DNA from: Bacteroidales bacterium
Lineage (GTDB): Bacteria; Bacteroidota; Bacteroidia; Bacteroidales; Muribaculaceae
Direction: 5' to 3'
DNA: 57,684 nucleotides
NCBI GenBank assembly: GCA_014800525.1
Contig: JAAVFV010000040.1
Coordinates: 1 to 57,684, forward strand
The position numbers and the translations under genes are program-made. The notes below the pieces were generated by a model. That model ran no database searches. It was not told where the DNA came from and saw only the letters and a program-made list of their open reading frames with translations. Every line of letters begins with the position of its first letter. The first letter of the stretch is position 1. Below, piece after piece: positions 16,566-24,749 of this stretch.

Positions 16566-17528
16566 ATGCGAAATGCAGGTAAAATTAAAGATTATCTCAA
16601 CGAATCATTCGGGTGGAACGTAGAATTTGGCTCTCTTGGCGAAGTTAAGAGACAGATACCTTTTGGCTTTCTTAATGCCGCAGACTATAGTATTATTGTA
16701 TTAGAACAGTTTAAAGGGCTTGCAATAAGACCGCTCTCTGAAGAAGATTTCAGGGCCACTAAGAATATGGCCACCAACTTGAGAAAACGAGTAAATTTGC
16801 CTATTGTTTTAATCTTGAATGGTCTTGATAGCCGTCAGAGAAAATCTTTGATTGAGAATCGAATCAGTTTCATTATTCCCCGGAAACAAGTATATCTCCC
16901 ATCATTAGGAACCCTTCTGAATGAGCGAGGAGTCTCCACCTATACACCTATAGGAGAAAGGCTCTCATCTGTTGCTTCTGTCATTATAACTTACCACCTT
17001 GGTAAATCCTCATTGCAGGGATTGAGTATAACAGAATTGGCGAAAAAGTTGGGGTATTCAATAAAAACACTTTCCATTGCGGTTGCTGAACTTGTAGCGA
17101 ACGGTTTAGCAGCATTAAAGCAGGATGGTAGAAAGAAACTCTTAAATTTCAATTTATCAAAAAGTGAACTGTGGGAAAAGTCTTTTCCTTTGATGGATAG
17201 CCCTGTTGAAAAGACCTTATTAACTACCAATGCAGCCTTAGCTGCTGAAATAGGAGTTAAAGCTTCAGATATGGCTCTCTCGGAGCTTTCTATGCTTGCT
17301 CCTCCATCTCAAGAAATTTATGCTGTATACTCTCGAAATCCCAAAGTAGAGGAGCTGAAGCTTAACTCAGACGATGGAAACATAGTAGTTGAGCTTTGGA
17401 AAACAGATCCATGGCTTGTGGCTAAAGACGGATATCTTGACGTTTTCTCATTGGCATTGTCATATAAGGACGATGACGACCCTCGTGTAAGAAAGGAATT
17501 GAATAACATTATCAATAAAAAACTATGA
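16566..17528 (+). CDS. Winged-helix protein, AbiEi-type antitoxin candidate
   Basis: 320 residues from the ATG at 16566. A TTG at 16539 would extend the frame but lies inside the -7 box, so the ATG is preferred. The central part contains a helix-turn-helix/winged-helix: SITELAKKLGYSIKTLSIAVAELVANGLAALKQDG (quoted here as three adjoining helices around residues 155-190). The N- and C-terminal parts are not recognised. The stop overlaps the start of a nucleotidyltransferase by 4 bases (ATGA). A wHTH protein directly coupled to an AbiEii-like nucleotidyltransferase is the layout of type IV AbiE toxin-antitoxin systems, so it is probably antitoxin and autorepressor. Sequence similarity to known AbiEi is not obvious by eye. 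Confidence 0.65.
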   Translation: MRNAGKIKDYLNESFGWNVEFGSLGEVKRQIPFGFLNAADYSIIVLEQFKGLAIRPLSEEDFRATKNMATNLRKRVNLPIVLILNGLDSRQRKSLIENRISFIIPRKQVYLPSLGTLLNERGVSTYTPIGERLSSVASVIITYHLGKSSLQGLSITELAKKLGYSIKTLSIAVAELVANGLAALKQDGRKKLLNFNLSKSELWEKSFPLMDSPVEKTLLTTNAALAAEIGVKASDMALSELSMLAPPSQEIYAVYSRNPKVEELKLNSDDGNIVVELWKTDPWLVAKDGYLDVFSLALSYKDDDDPRVRKELNNIINKKL

Positions 17529-18298
17529 AAGGAATAGACAAGATTCGTGAATATCTTGGCAAACATAAAGGTAACTATGTAATTATTGGAGGCACCGCCT
17601 GCAACTTGAATCTGGAAGAGTCTGATCTTCATGGAAGAACCACAAAAGATGTAGATATGAATGTGGTTTGTGAGGCTTTGACTCCTGAGTATTTGCAGAG
17701 TTTTTGGAACTTTATTAAAGCAGGTGGTTATTCAGCATGGCAAGTGAAGTCTGAGGATGAAACACATCGATGCTTCTATCGGTTTATCGACCCTCAAGAT
17801 GATAACTTCCCACAATACATAGAATTATTCTCTCGTAAACCGGACGCAATACAACTTAAAGAAAATTCACATTTAGTACATATTCCTGTGTCTGATTATC
17901 TCTCGAGTTTTTCAGCTATCTTAATGGATGATGAATACTATGGATATGCCGTTTCTCATGCAGTAGAACTTGATGGAGTTCAGGCAATCGACCACGATGC
18001 GCTGATTATACTTAAGATAAAGGCCTATCTAAATAATATCAAACGTAGAGAAGCCGGCCAAAGAGTACAAAGTGATGATATTGAAAAGCATAAACGAGAT
18101 GTTTACCGAATGGCACATCTGCTTACTCCGGCTGATAGATTTTATGCTCCTGAGAGTATTAAGAATGACATTCGCATATTTCTTGTAGCTATAGAAAACG
18201 ATCCTATAAATACAAAAGTAATATCTCGTAATATGGGTGTTCCTGATATTTCACAGTCAGACTTCATTGAGATAATAAAGATGGTTTACGACCTATGA
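17525..18298 (+). CDS. AbiEii/MNT-like nucleotidyltransferase (toxin candidate)
   Basis: 257 residues. NYVIIGGTACNLNL (18-31) is the GG(S/T) nucleotide-binding turn and RTTKDVDMNV (38-47) carries the paired acidic residues of the DNA polymerase-beta nucleotidyltransferase fold. HDALIILKIKAYLNNIKRRE followed by DIEKHKRDVYRMAHLL is a lysine-rich helical part common in AbiEii/AbiGii proteins. Known relatives attach nucleotides to tRNA or protein and inhibit growth. It is translationally coupled on both sides (4-base ATGA overlaps), so expression is tightly tied to the wHTH protein and to the phosphoesterase downstream. Confidence 0.8.
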   Translation: MKGIDKIREYLGKHKGNYVIIGGTACNLNLEESDLHGRTTKDVDMNVVCEALTPEYLQSFWNFIKAGGYSAWQVKSEDETHRCFYRFIDPQDDNFPQYIELFSRKPDAIQLKENSHLVHIPVSDYLSSFSAILMDDEYYGYAVSHAVELDGVQAIDHDALIILKIKAYLNNIKRREAGQRVQSDDIEKHKRDVYRMAHLLTPADRFYAPESIKNDIRIFLVAIENDPINTKVISRNMGVPDISQSDFIEIIKMVYDL

Positions 18299-19059
18299 AA
18301 TTACAATACGCCTCAGATCTGCATCTTGAATTTGGTGCGAACTCAAAATGGCTGAAGGAGCATCCGCTCATTCCATCAGCTGATAAACTTGTGCTTGCCG
18401 GCGATATAGGTTATCTCGGAGATGACAATTATAAGACTCATCCATTTTGGGATTGGGCATCTCAAAATTTCAAAGAAGTTATAGTTGTGCCGGGAAACCA
18501 TGAGCTATACAAGTTCTTTGACATCAATGGACTTAAAGAAGGTTGGACTTTGGAAATAAGACCAAACATCAAAGCATATTATAATAGTTTAATACCTCTC
18601 GATGACGCTACGGACTTAATTACATCTACACTTTGGGCTAAAATTCCACCCACTGAAGAATATCTGACAGAAAGATGCGTAAGCGACTTCAAACGCATCC
18701 GTAACGGAGATTTTAGGTTATCAGCTCAACGTTTCAATGAAGAGCATGAGCGATGCAAGAACTTTATTAAGAAAGCTGTGAAGGAAAGTCAGGCAAAGAA
18801 TATCATTGTTACCACCCATCATGTACCATCTTTCAGTTTAATGTCCGAGGAGTTTGCAGGTAGCACAATAAATGGAGCATTTACGGTTGAATTGGGAGAT
18901 TTCATTGCCGATAGTGGAATTAATTATTGGATATATGGTCATTCTCACCGAAACATCGATAAAACTATTGGCTCAACAAAGTGTGTCAGCAACCAGCTTG
19001 GGTATGTTTTTCAAGATGAGCACAAGTCCTTCAGAAGTAATGCGATAATAGAAATTTAA
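18295..19059 (+). CDS. Calcineurin-like metallophosphoesterase coupled to AbiE-like pair
   Basis: 254 residues with all dinuclear metal motifs: ASDLHLE (6-12), LAGDIG (34-39), VPGNHE (69-74), TTHHVP and YGHSHRN. It should hydrolyse phosphomono- or diesters. It overlaps the nucleotidyltransferase gene by 4 bases, so the three genes form one translational unit. An esterase that could remove a nucleotide added by the toxin, or cleave a nucleotide signal, would make sense here, but the substrate is unknown. Typical AbiE loci have two genes, so this third gene is unusual. Confidence 0.82.
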   Translation: MKLQYASDLHLEFGANSKWLKEHPLIPSADKLVLAGDIGYLGDDNYKTHPFWDWASQNFKEVIVVPGNHELYKFFDINGLKEGWTLEIRPNIKAYYNSLIPLDDATDLITSTLWAKIPPTEEYLTERCVSDFKRIRNGDFRLSAQRFNEEHERCKNFIKKAVKESQAKNIIVTTHHVPSFSLMSEEFAGSTINGAFTVELGDFIADSGINYWIYGHSHRNIDKTIGSTKCVSNQLGYVFQDEHKSFRSNAIIEI

Positions 19060-19164
19060 TCTAATCAGGAAAAATGTATTTTCTTGATTTGTGTTGACTT
19101 TTTATAGTTAACTTTTAATAGGTATTACTTCATTTAAAGTCAACTTTTTTAGGACAATATATCT

Positions 19165-19505
19165 AAAAAAAGAGATGAATGGAAATGTTGGCTCAAGGGG
19201 GTAGCACGCGGAATTTATGGAACGTGCGGAATTGATGGAAATAATTATTCAATGGGATCGAGGCAATCGAAGGGATTAGACGCTTTGCGTCGGGAATGAA
19301 TAAGAACGAGGGCCCAATCCATTTCTACTTGGTAATTTATCAATTATTTCGGCTGAGAAAATCTGTGTGAATCTGTGAAGTGCATCTGTGAGTATCTGTG
19401 AGTACCAAATCCGTTCCAACATCCTTCCCGATTAGAATCGTAGATTTACGCAGATGGCTTTCACAGATTTGCACAGATTGGAATCATAGATTGATAAAGC
19501 GTTCA
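19165..19505 (+). repeat. Long intergenic repeat, copy 2
   Basis: 19,187-19,330 is the second copy of the block at 13,026-13,170, with the same GACGCTTTGCGTC hairpin and GAACGAGGGCCCAATC. It is followed by TCAATTATTTCGGCTGAGAA (as at 11.33 kb) and by two ATCTGTG/CACAGAT blocks ending GAATCATAGATTGATAAAG (as at 13.0 kb). It occupies the entire gap between the phosphoesterase and the convergent FtsZ-like gene. Confidence 0.7.
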
Positions 19506-19528
19506 AACCCCTTGCAAGCAAAGATAAT

Positions 19529-20227
19529 CTAGAGCTCCTTTCCTGCCAATATAGCAGATAATCTTATCTCGTAGCTATTTAGATTCTCGTCATGGTTAAC
19601 TGACCAAAGTACGTTTACTGTTTCCGGAAGTTCTGACATCAGTTGCTGAAGGCTTGCCATCTCACTCATCGCCAATGGAGCTGAACGATTTGGATTATAA
19701 TAGAGATGTAGTGACAAATAATCAACACAGTTAAAATCCAATTCGTTAAAATCAGCTCCCAATTTTTCAACAGCTTCTTTAACCTCATTACCTGACGTTG
19801 ATTTTACCGTGAAGTTGTCGGAATCACGGAGTATGGTACTCAGGTCATTGAAGTCGAAGGATATCGTACCGTGGGGGACAATGGGCTGCAATAATATTTT
19901 TATGATTTTCGGATATTCCGAAGAAGATACCCACTTCATTATACTATCATAATATGAGGGGACGGCATCCTCAGAAAAGCCAATAGTCAGAACACCGGCA
20001 TCATGGAATGTTTTGGCTATTCGATTAGCATTGTCATCGCAGTCGGTAAAACAAATGATTGCAAGTATATCCTCATCCCTTGGAGTGCATTCAAATGGAT
20101 ATTCAACTACTTCTGACGATACTCCTTCAAATCCGAAGGAATTAATTTCGTTAATAACGTTCTCTATTCCATGTCCGACACCGATAACTCTGAATGATGC
20201 CGGAAAATTTATATTCTCAGTATTCAT
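19529..20227 (-). CDS. Degenerate FtsZ/tubulin-like protein
   Basis: 232 residues. FRVIGVGHGIENVINEI (12-28) parallels the FtsZ IKVIGVGGGGGNAVNRM start, and GVLTIGFSED (78-87) parallels the strand after the phosphate loop. The phosphate loop itself is missing: IICFTDCDDNANRIAK stands where GMGGGTGTGAAPV is expected. The C-terminal domain is better preserved: HGTISFDFNDLSTIL (119-133) matches FtsZ GLINVDFADV (T7 loop), and 167-230 ends VNHDENLNSYEIRLSAILAG like FtsZ ID-SLGDEIRVTVIATG. It is thus a small FtsZ relative that has probably lost GTP binding in its own site but kept a T7-like face. It starts 13 bases after the HAD-fusion gene and should be co-transcribed with it. The alignment is my reading by eye. 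Confidence 0.7.
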   Translation of the reverse strand: MNTENINFPASFRVIGVGHGIENVINEINSFGFEGVSSEVVEYPFECTPRDEDILAIICFTDCDDNANRIAKTFHDAGVLTIGFSEDAVPSYYDSIMKWVSSSEYPKIIKILLQPIVPHGTISFDFNDLSTILRDSDNFTVKSTSGNEVKEAVEKLGADFNELDFNCVDYLSLHLYYNPNRSAPLAMSEMASLQQLMSELPETVNVLWSVNHDENLNSYEIRLSAILAGKEL

Positions 20228-20240
20228 TGATGTGTATTAT

Positions 20241-21617
20241 TTAATCCCACCAACGTTGCATGTTCTGTTGTAAAACAGTCCATACCAACTGGTACGCTTT
20301 TTCCTTGCGTAAATCGCTTTTCTTAACGTCAAGAAATTCTTCATCATCTTCAAACTCGGAGGATTTCTTGCCGAACCTTGAACAGTTGCGTGTGTTAATA
20401 TAAATATCTGTACCGTAAATGGAGTCGCTGCCGGTCGCTATATTCATAAGTCGGCATGCGAGTTCCATACGCTCAACGTCTTTTTCCCAACCGACATAGC
20501 GTTGAGTAAAGCGATAATAACCTATATTATATTCCAGTTTCTTTCGTAGAATTGTGAAGTTCCGCGACCAGTCGTAGGCTTCATCTTCAATAATTGTTCT
20601 CTTCCAATACCAGAGCTTCTTGCGATCGCAACTTTCGGCATTAATTCGGTCAATACGCTCACGCTCCTCCTCATACGCAGTGTCATTAAAAGCTGAATCC
20701 GGCATATTGTCAAGCCTATTCAGAATGTCTATAGAGCATTCAGCATCATCATTACTGATGCCGATAACAGGATTTATTTTTATAAAGTATTTTTCCTGCT
20801 CAGGCAAGAACTGATATTCATCATCAAGAATAACATAAGGCAGAAATATCATCTGATCAAGACGCTGCTTTATCCATTGGGCTTTTGAATCGCATTTCTC
20901 ATCTGGCACGAACACAGCATGAACTTTTCCGGGTAATCCACGTTTCTCCCACATTTCAAGTATTTTCTTCTTGCCAATTACTTCACCCCATGAAGATATG
21001 ATGTAAACTTCAGCTTTTGTCGCTTCAACAATTTCTGACAATCGAGCGACTGCCTTCGGGTCAAATAACGGACCATACTCATCCTTTGTGGGTTTACCTT
21101 CTATGGCAAGTTGAGCCTGATATTGCTCCGTGTTCAGAACACCATCAAAGTCAAGGAAAATATATTTAACCATGACTCCCTGTCCGATTTTATCCAGATC
21201 GCCATCAGGCAACGTATAGATAGGGCCTCTCATACTATATTCGAGCCATTTTGAGAAGCCTTCTTCCTGCATTTTCCGGGTCTTGATGCCGTAGAGAGTT
21301 GACCAGTACAGGAGATGACCGGTCATTTCATTGACATCTCTTTCCTTCCTATCTTTGTAGCGCAACTCAATCTCTACCTCTCTACCGATAAGCCACTCCT
21401 GAGGATCCGGTGCACCTTCGACAAACACGTTACCTAATGGACTGATATGTACTACAATCGTATTATCAGAGTGAAGATTGTCGTGCCCCATTTCGCACAC
21501 AGCCTGATATACGGCTTGATAAAGAGGACGAGTCTCTTCCGGCTCTTGATATATTCCATGTAAGGTTTTCCACACCTCGGCGAAATCCGATTGCTTGAAG
21601 TAATCTTGATATTTCAT
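20241..21617 (-). CDS. HAD phosphatase (RNA-repair type) fused to two extra domains
   Basis: About 458 residues from the ATG at 21617; an upstream ATG at 21677 would add 20 residues, but ATTACTTTG at about 21,640 looks like the promoter, favouring the shorter form. Residues about 5-125 are a small alpha/beta region resembling DUF6557-type proteins (low confidence). Residues 151-290 are a HAD domain: YIFLDFDGVLN (catalytic Asp pair), EVYIISSWGE and YVILDDEYQFLP, which fit the HAD group of 'Swiss Army Knife' RNA-repair proteins (PF18143). The last 140 residues are a charged helical domain (KLEYNIGYYRFTQRYVGWEK) that I do not know. The internal MVKYIFL is a likely ancestral start, implying gene fusion. 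It precedes the degenerate FtsZ-like gene. Confidence 0.72.
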   Translation of the reverse strand: MKYQDYFKQSDFAEVWKTLHGIYQEPEETRPLYQAVYQAVCEMGHDNLHSDNTIVVHISPLGNVFVEGAPDPQEWLIGREVEIELRYKDRKERDVNEMTGHLLYWSTLYGIKTRKMQEEGFSKWLEYSMRGPIYTLPDGDLDKIGQGVMVKYIFLDFDGVLNTEQYQAQLAIEGKPTKDEYGPLFDPKAVARLSEIVEATKAEVYIISSWGEVIGKKKILEMWEKRGLPGKVHAVFVPDEKCDSKAQWIKQRLDQMIFLPYVILDDEYQFLPEQEKYFIKINPVIGISNDDAECSIDILNRLDNMPDSAFNDTAYEEERERIDRINAESCDRKKLWYWKRTIIEDEAYDWSRNFTILRKKLEYNIGYYRFTQRYVGWEKDVERMELACRLMNIATGSDSIYGTDIYINTRNCSRFGKKSSEFEDDEEFLDVKKSDLRKEKAYQLVWTVLQQNMQRWWD

Positions 21618-21700
21618 AAGCGTTGTGTTTAAATCAGGTACAAAGTAATATGAAAGCTGTATCAAATTCGGTGACAACCTGAAAAACTTTCACAATAATC

Positions 21701-21885
21701 AAAACTGCATACGCTGGCACGCCGCCCGTTGGCGGTTTCAAAATCTATTGCTGCAAAGTCGGTCATTTATCGTAACGGATGTTATGAGCCAACACATACC
21801 AGCGGTTCTCAAAGAGTCTCACACAATATGGCTCAATTGGAAAGGTATAGCCATGCAACTTTTTGAAAGGATGACGGCATTACGT
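21701..21885 (-). pseudogene. Remnant of a WYL-regulator locus
   Basis: 21,701-21,771 duplicates 22,925-22,996 (shared CCGTTGGCGGT, TCAAAATCTATTGCTGCAAAG, GGTCATTT). It then jumps to sequence that matches the interior of the intact WYL gene at about 23,384-23,485 (ACGGATGTTATGAGCCAACA, CACAATATGGCTCAATTGG, AAAGGTATAGCCATGC). About 390 bases of the WYL 3' part are deleted. The Abi gene lies between the two copies, so the layout looks like a duplication or insertion that carried the Abi gene in beside the WYL regulator. Confidence 0.7.
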
Positions 21886-22038
21886 TTGATATTGAAGACA
21901 ATTGATAATGCAAACTTGTAAGCATGAGAATAAAGCATTATCTTAGGCATCATAATTCATCGCCATAATGTTTCATTTTGACGTGGATTTAGTGGTCGGA
22001 CATCGGGAGGGATACCCGATGCCTATTTTTACGGAGAG

Positions 22039-22069
22039 TTGCAGATGTGCGTAAAAATTTGTATATTTG
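22039..22069 (+). promoter_or_regulatory. Promoter of the Abi_2 gene
   Basis: TTG at 22039-22041 and TATATTTG at 22062-22069 have the 20-base spacing of Bacteroidetes -33/-7 promoters. Transcription would start near 22,076, leaving a leader of about 110 bases. Confidence 0.6.
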
Positions 22070-22075
22070 CAACCT

Positions 22076-22187
22076 AAAACAAAACCCGATAGCTTGATAT
22101 ACAGGGGCTACCGGGATTCAACACTGCAAAGATAGTGCTTTTTCTCTTAATAACAAAATTTCACACCGAAAAGATTGTTAATTTCAA
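22076..22187 (+). ncRNA. Structured leader or small RNA upstream of Abi gene
   Basis: The predicted leader contains CCCGATAGC (22085-22093) pairing with GCTACCGGG (22107-22115), one mismatch in nine. A weaker CACT/AGTG stem follows, and then CTTTTTCTCTT (about 22,138-22,148). This resembles an attenuator: a first hairpin and then a weak terminator before the coding sequence. It could equally be a short independent RNA. Confidence 0.4.
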
Positions 22188-22892
22188 ATGAAATACGCTG
22201 ACTTCGAGAAAATAATGTCCCCGCAACGAATGGAGCGTTATGTCACGGCATGTGGAGGCGACACCCGCAAGGGGATGACGCTCTACCGCTATAATCTTCA
22301 GGTTTCGCAGGAGATGTTTACCATAGTCAGCTGTTTCGAGGTCGCATTGCGTAATGCCATTGACCATAAATTAACCAAGAACTTGGGAGATGAATGGTTG
22401 CGTGATTCCATTATGCCCAACGGAGTATTCACAGAACCGATTTTGAGAAAGACGCGCGACATTATAACCTTTGCACACCGCAAGTTACAGCAATCGCAGT
22501 CTTATACTCACCACAAGTTGTTGGCTGAAATGGAATTTGGTATCTGGAAATATATGTTCTCGCCCGTGCAATACCGTGTAACCGGACGTAACCTCCTTTC
22601 CATATTCCCCAACAAACCGCGCTCTTCAAGAGAGATGCAGTATAACCAGACTTATATCTTTAATGAACTTGATAAAGTCAATTCCCTGCGCAATCGCATA
22701 GCCCATCACGAGACTATCTGTTTCGCCTCCCATACGTCTGAAATCGACACATCGTATGTTATAAATATCTACGAGAAAATCAAGACTCTGTTTTCTTGGA
22801 TGGACATTGACAGCAATTCATTGCTGTATGGCTTAGATCACATCAACCGCGTCTGTGCTCAGATAAATCAGTTGAAAAATGGATTATGCTAA
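22188..22892 (+). CDS. Abi_2-family abortive-infection protein (HEPN)
   Basis: 234 residues spanning the Abi_2 domain (PF07751; AbiD/AbiF group). SQEMFTIVSCFEVALRNAID (residues about 41-60) is the characteristic first helix, and LRNRIAHHE (about 173-181) gives the R-x4-H active-site motif of HEPN ribonucleases. Such proteins cleave RNA and arrest growth during phage infection. It is a single gene with its own promoter and structured leader. It is bracketed by duplicated 70-bp segments of the neighbouring WYL locus, consistent with arrival as a defence cargo. Confidence 0.85.
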   Translation: MKYADFEKIMSPQRMERYVTACGGDTRKGMTLYRYNLQVSQEMFTIVSCFEVALRNAIDHKLTKNLGDEWLRDSIMPNGVFTEPILRKTRDIITFAHRKLQQSQSYTHHKLLAEMEFGIWKYMFSPVQYRVTGRNLLSIFPNKPRSSREMQYNQTYIFNELDKVNSLRNRIAHHETICFASHTSEIDTSYVINIYEKIKTLFSWMDIDSNSLLYGLDHINRVCAQINQLKNGLC

Positions 22893-22924
22893 TCGTCCAT
22901 ATCGGACGAACTATGACGATTCCT

Positions 22925-22996
22925 ACACTGCATACACTTGAGCGTCGACCGTTGGCGGTCTCAAAATCTATTGCTGCAAAGTAGGTCATTTTCAGT
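22925..22996 (+). repeat. Direct repeat partner of 21,701-21,771
   Basis: About 70 bases matching the upstream copy at roughly 85 percent, with the shared 21-base stretch around TCAAAATCTATTGCTGCAAA. It overlaps the last bases of the WYL gene. Together the two copies frame the Abi gene. Confidence 0.65.
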
Positions 22997-23897
22997 CGTT
23001 TTTATAAAGTTCGTACATATCTGAAATCCACCCTTTCATAGTTCTGCGTAAATGAGCCGGCTCAATCACCTCCACCATTGAGCCAACCTGGAGCAGTTTC
23101 ATTACAAAGTCGTAAGTAGGGGAGAGGAAAAGCTCAAAATCCGCATACTCTCCGGCATCCTCAATCAAACGCTGACTATGATGAAGAGGCAGCGATTTAA
23201 GATAATGCTTATGGTTTTCATTAGCTCGTATGATGATTCTCTCGGGTTTCTCTCCGGTTCCTACCACAATTCCGTATGCCGTAGAAAAGTATTCATCTGC
23301 GTTAAAATCCTTTGGGAGTTTGAATGTCTCACTCATGACTTCTATATTCTCAATGCGGTCCAGACCATAAAGACGAATATCATCGAAACGGATGTTATGA
23401 GCCAACATATACCAACGGTTCTCAAATAATCTGACACAATATGGCTCAATTGGAAAGGTATAGCCATGCGCCTTTTTGAAAGGACGATATGAGATAGTTA
23501 TTACGCGATTGTCTTTCATTGCTTCCAATATGGTGGTGAGATGATCGCGTCCGGAAGGTATATCCTCAACCAATATACGATTCTTTAATGACAGATTCTC
23601 TCCAATGACATTGCCAACCGCATAGGAGTCGAGCATCCACTTTTTGAGCTTGTCCTCGTCAATATCCTGAGGATTGGCAATGAAATAAAGGTAGCCACCG
23701 GTTTTCTGACACTCGATCATAATACTGAACTGGTCATAAATAGCCTCTCTCCAGCGATTGAATGTAGCACGGTGTAGGGGACGACAATCGCTCAGTTCCT
23801 TGTGGCGTTGCCACTTATCTGAAAGATCCTTATGAGAAATCTTTCCGGCACGGCGGATCGTTTCAATCAACCAGGTATATTTCGGCAGTTGGTTCAT
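22992..23897 (-). CDS. WYL-domain transcriptional regulator
   Basis: 301 residues. The N-terminal 90 residues are a winged-helix part (SHKDLSDKWQRHKELSDCRP, ATFNRWREAI). The WYL domain follows: RVITISYRPFKK, then FPIEPYCVRLFENRWYMLAH and IRLYGLDRIENI. A C-terminal extension ends EPAHLRRTMKGWISDMYELY. WYL regulators of this layout often repress phage-defence genes and sense a nucleic-acid or nucleotide signal. Its neighbours are an Abi gene and several candidate defence genes. It is convergent with the Abi gene, so direct control is not obvious. Confidence 0.88.
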   Translation of the reverse strand: MNQLPKYTWLIETIRRAGKISHKDLSDKWQRHKELSDCRPLHRATFNRWREAIYDQFSIMIECQKTGGYLYFIANPQDIDEDKLKKWMLDSYAVGNVIGENLSLKNRILVEDIPSGRDHLTTILEAMKDNRVITISYRPFKKAHGYTFPIEPYCVRLFENRWYMLAHNIRFDDIRLYGLDRIENIEVMSETFKLPKDFNADEYFSTAYGIVVGTGEKPERIIIRANENHKHYLKSLPLHHSQRLIEDAGEYADFELFLSPTYDFVMKLLQVGSMVEVIEPAHLRRTMKGWISDMYELYKND

Positions 23898-23934
23898 AAC
23901 AATAATATGTTTCCCGTAAAGTTAAGAAGTTGTA

Positions 23935-24492
23935 TCATTTCGTGCAACAGGTTTTAATTTTTTTAGAAGACTCGCAAAATTCTTCCCAGCGGTGTATGCG
24001 ATAATAATCGGCTGCTGCTATGGCAACCTGATAACAATCATCATCTTCTAATCCAAATTTAGATCCGGCTACAACTTCTATGGGATTACAGAAATACTCA
24101 AACCATATACCTGTAGGATACCCATTTTTATTAGCACCATGTAGTCCATACCATAAATGTATCCATGTCGGTGCAGGATCTTTACTATTAGGTTTTCTTA
24201 TCGGCATGGTGCGGAATAGATTCATTATTCGCCGAAGAATAATAATCTTCTTTTTATTTGAAGGTTTCTTTGAAGTATTAATGATTCCCATTTTTATGCC
24301 GGCATCTAAAGCCCGTTTATTACTTATTCGTCTAAAAAACTCCTGAAATGTAGGAAGGCTCTCTTCATATTGTCTCCATTTCTCTTCGCATTCCGGGTCA
24401 TCAACAGAATAAAACTCGCAACTGTATATTTCAATAACATCGGGGAATATCCTCTTCATCTGCACTCTCTCCTGTTTGTCTGACATAATCAA
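23935..24492 (-). CDS. Hypothetical protein
   Basis: 185 residues, not recognised. The N-terminal part is acidic (DVIEIYSCEFYSVDDPECEE). The middle is very basic (KKPSNKKKIIILRRIMNLFR), and the C-terminal half contains WIHLWYGLHGANKNGYPTGI and DDDCYQVAIAAADYYRIHRW. No signal peptide or membrane span is seen. Three possible starts occur in the first 12 residues. It is divergent from the SLOG gene, with a 257-base AT-rich spacer (24,493-24,749) in which I see nothing specific. Confidence 0.6.
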   Translation of the reverse strand: MIMSDKQERVQMKRIFPDVIEIYSCEFYSVDDPECEEKWRQYEESLPTFQEFFRRISNKRALDAGIKMGIINTSKKPSNKKKIIILRRIMNLFRTMPIRKPNSKDPAPTWIHLWYGLHGANKNGYPTGIWFEYFCNPIEVVAGSKFGLEDDDCYQVAIAAADYYRIHRWEEFCESSKKIKTCCTK

Positions 24493-24749
24493 GTTGTCTA
24501 AAATTTTTACGAATGTTAAACGAGCCTACTCTTATATTCATGGGCGCAAAATTAAACCAAGGGTGACGCACTTTGTGATACAGATTAAAATTTCTTTATA
24601 TGTTAAATTATATTAATGCGTAAGTATCTGTAATACAGGTAATACTCTTGGATAACAGTATTCATGAATATATAAAATGAGTTTAAATTAACACCGATTA
24701 ACACTTGGTAAAATTTGTTCATCGTATTAAATAAGAGTACCAACACTAA

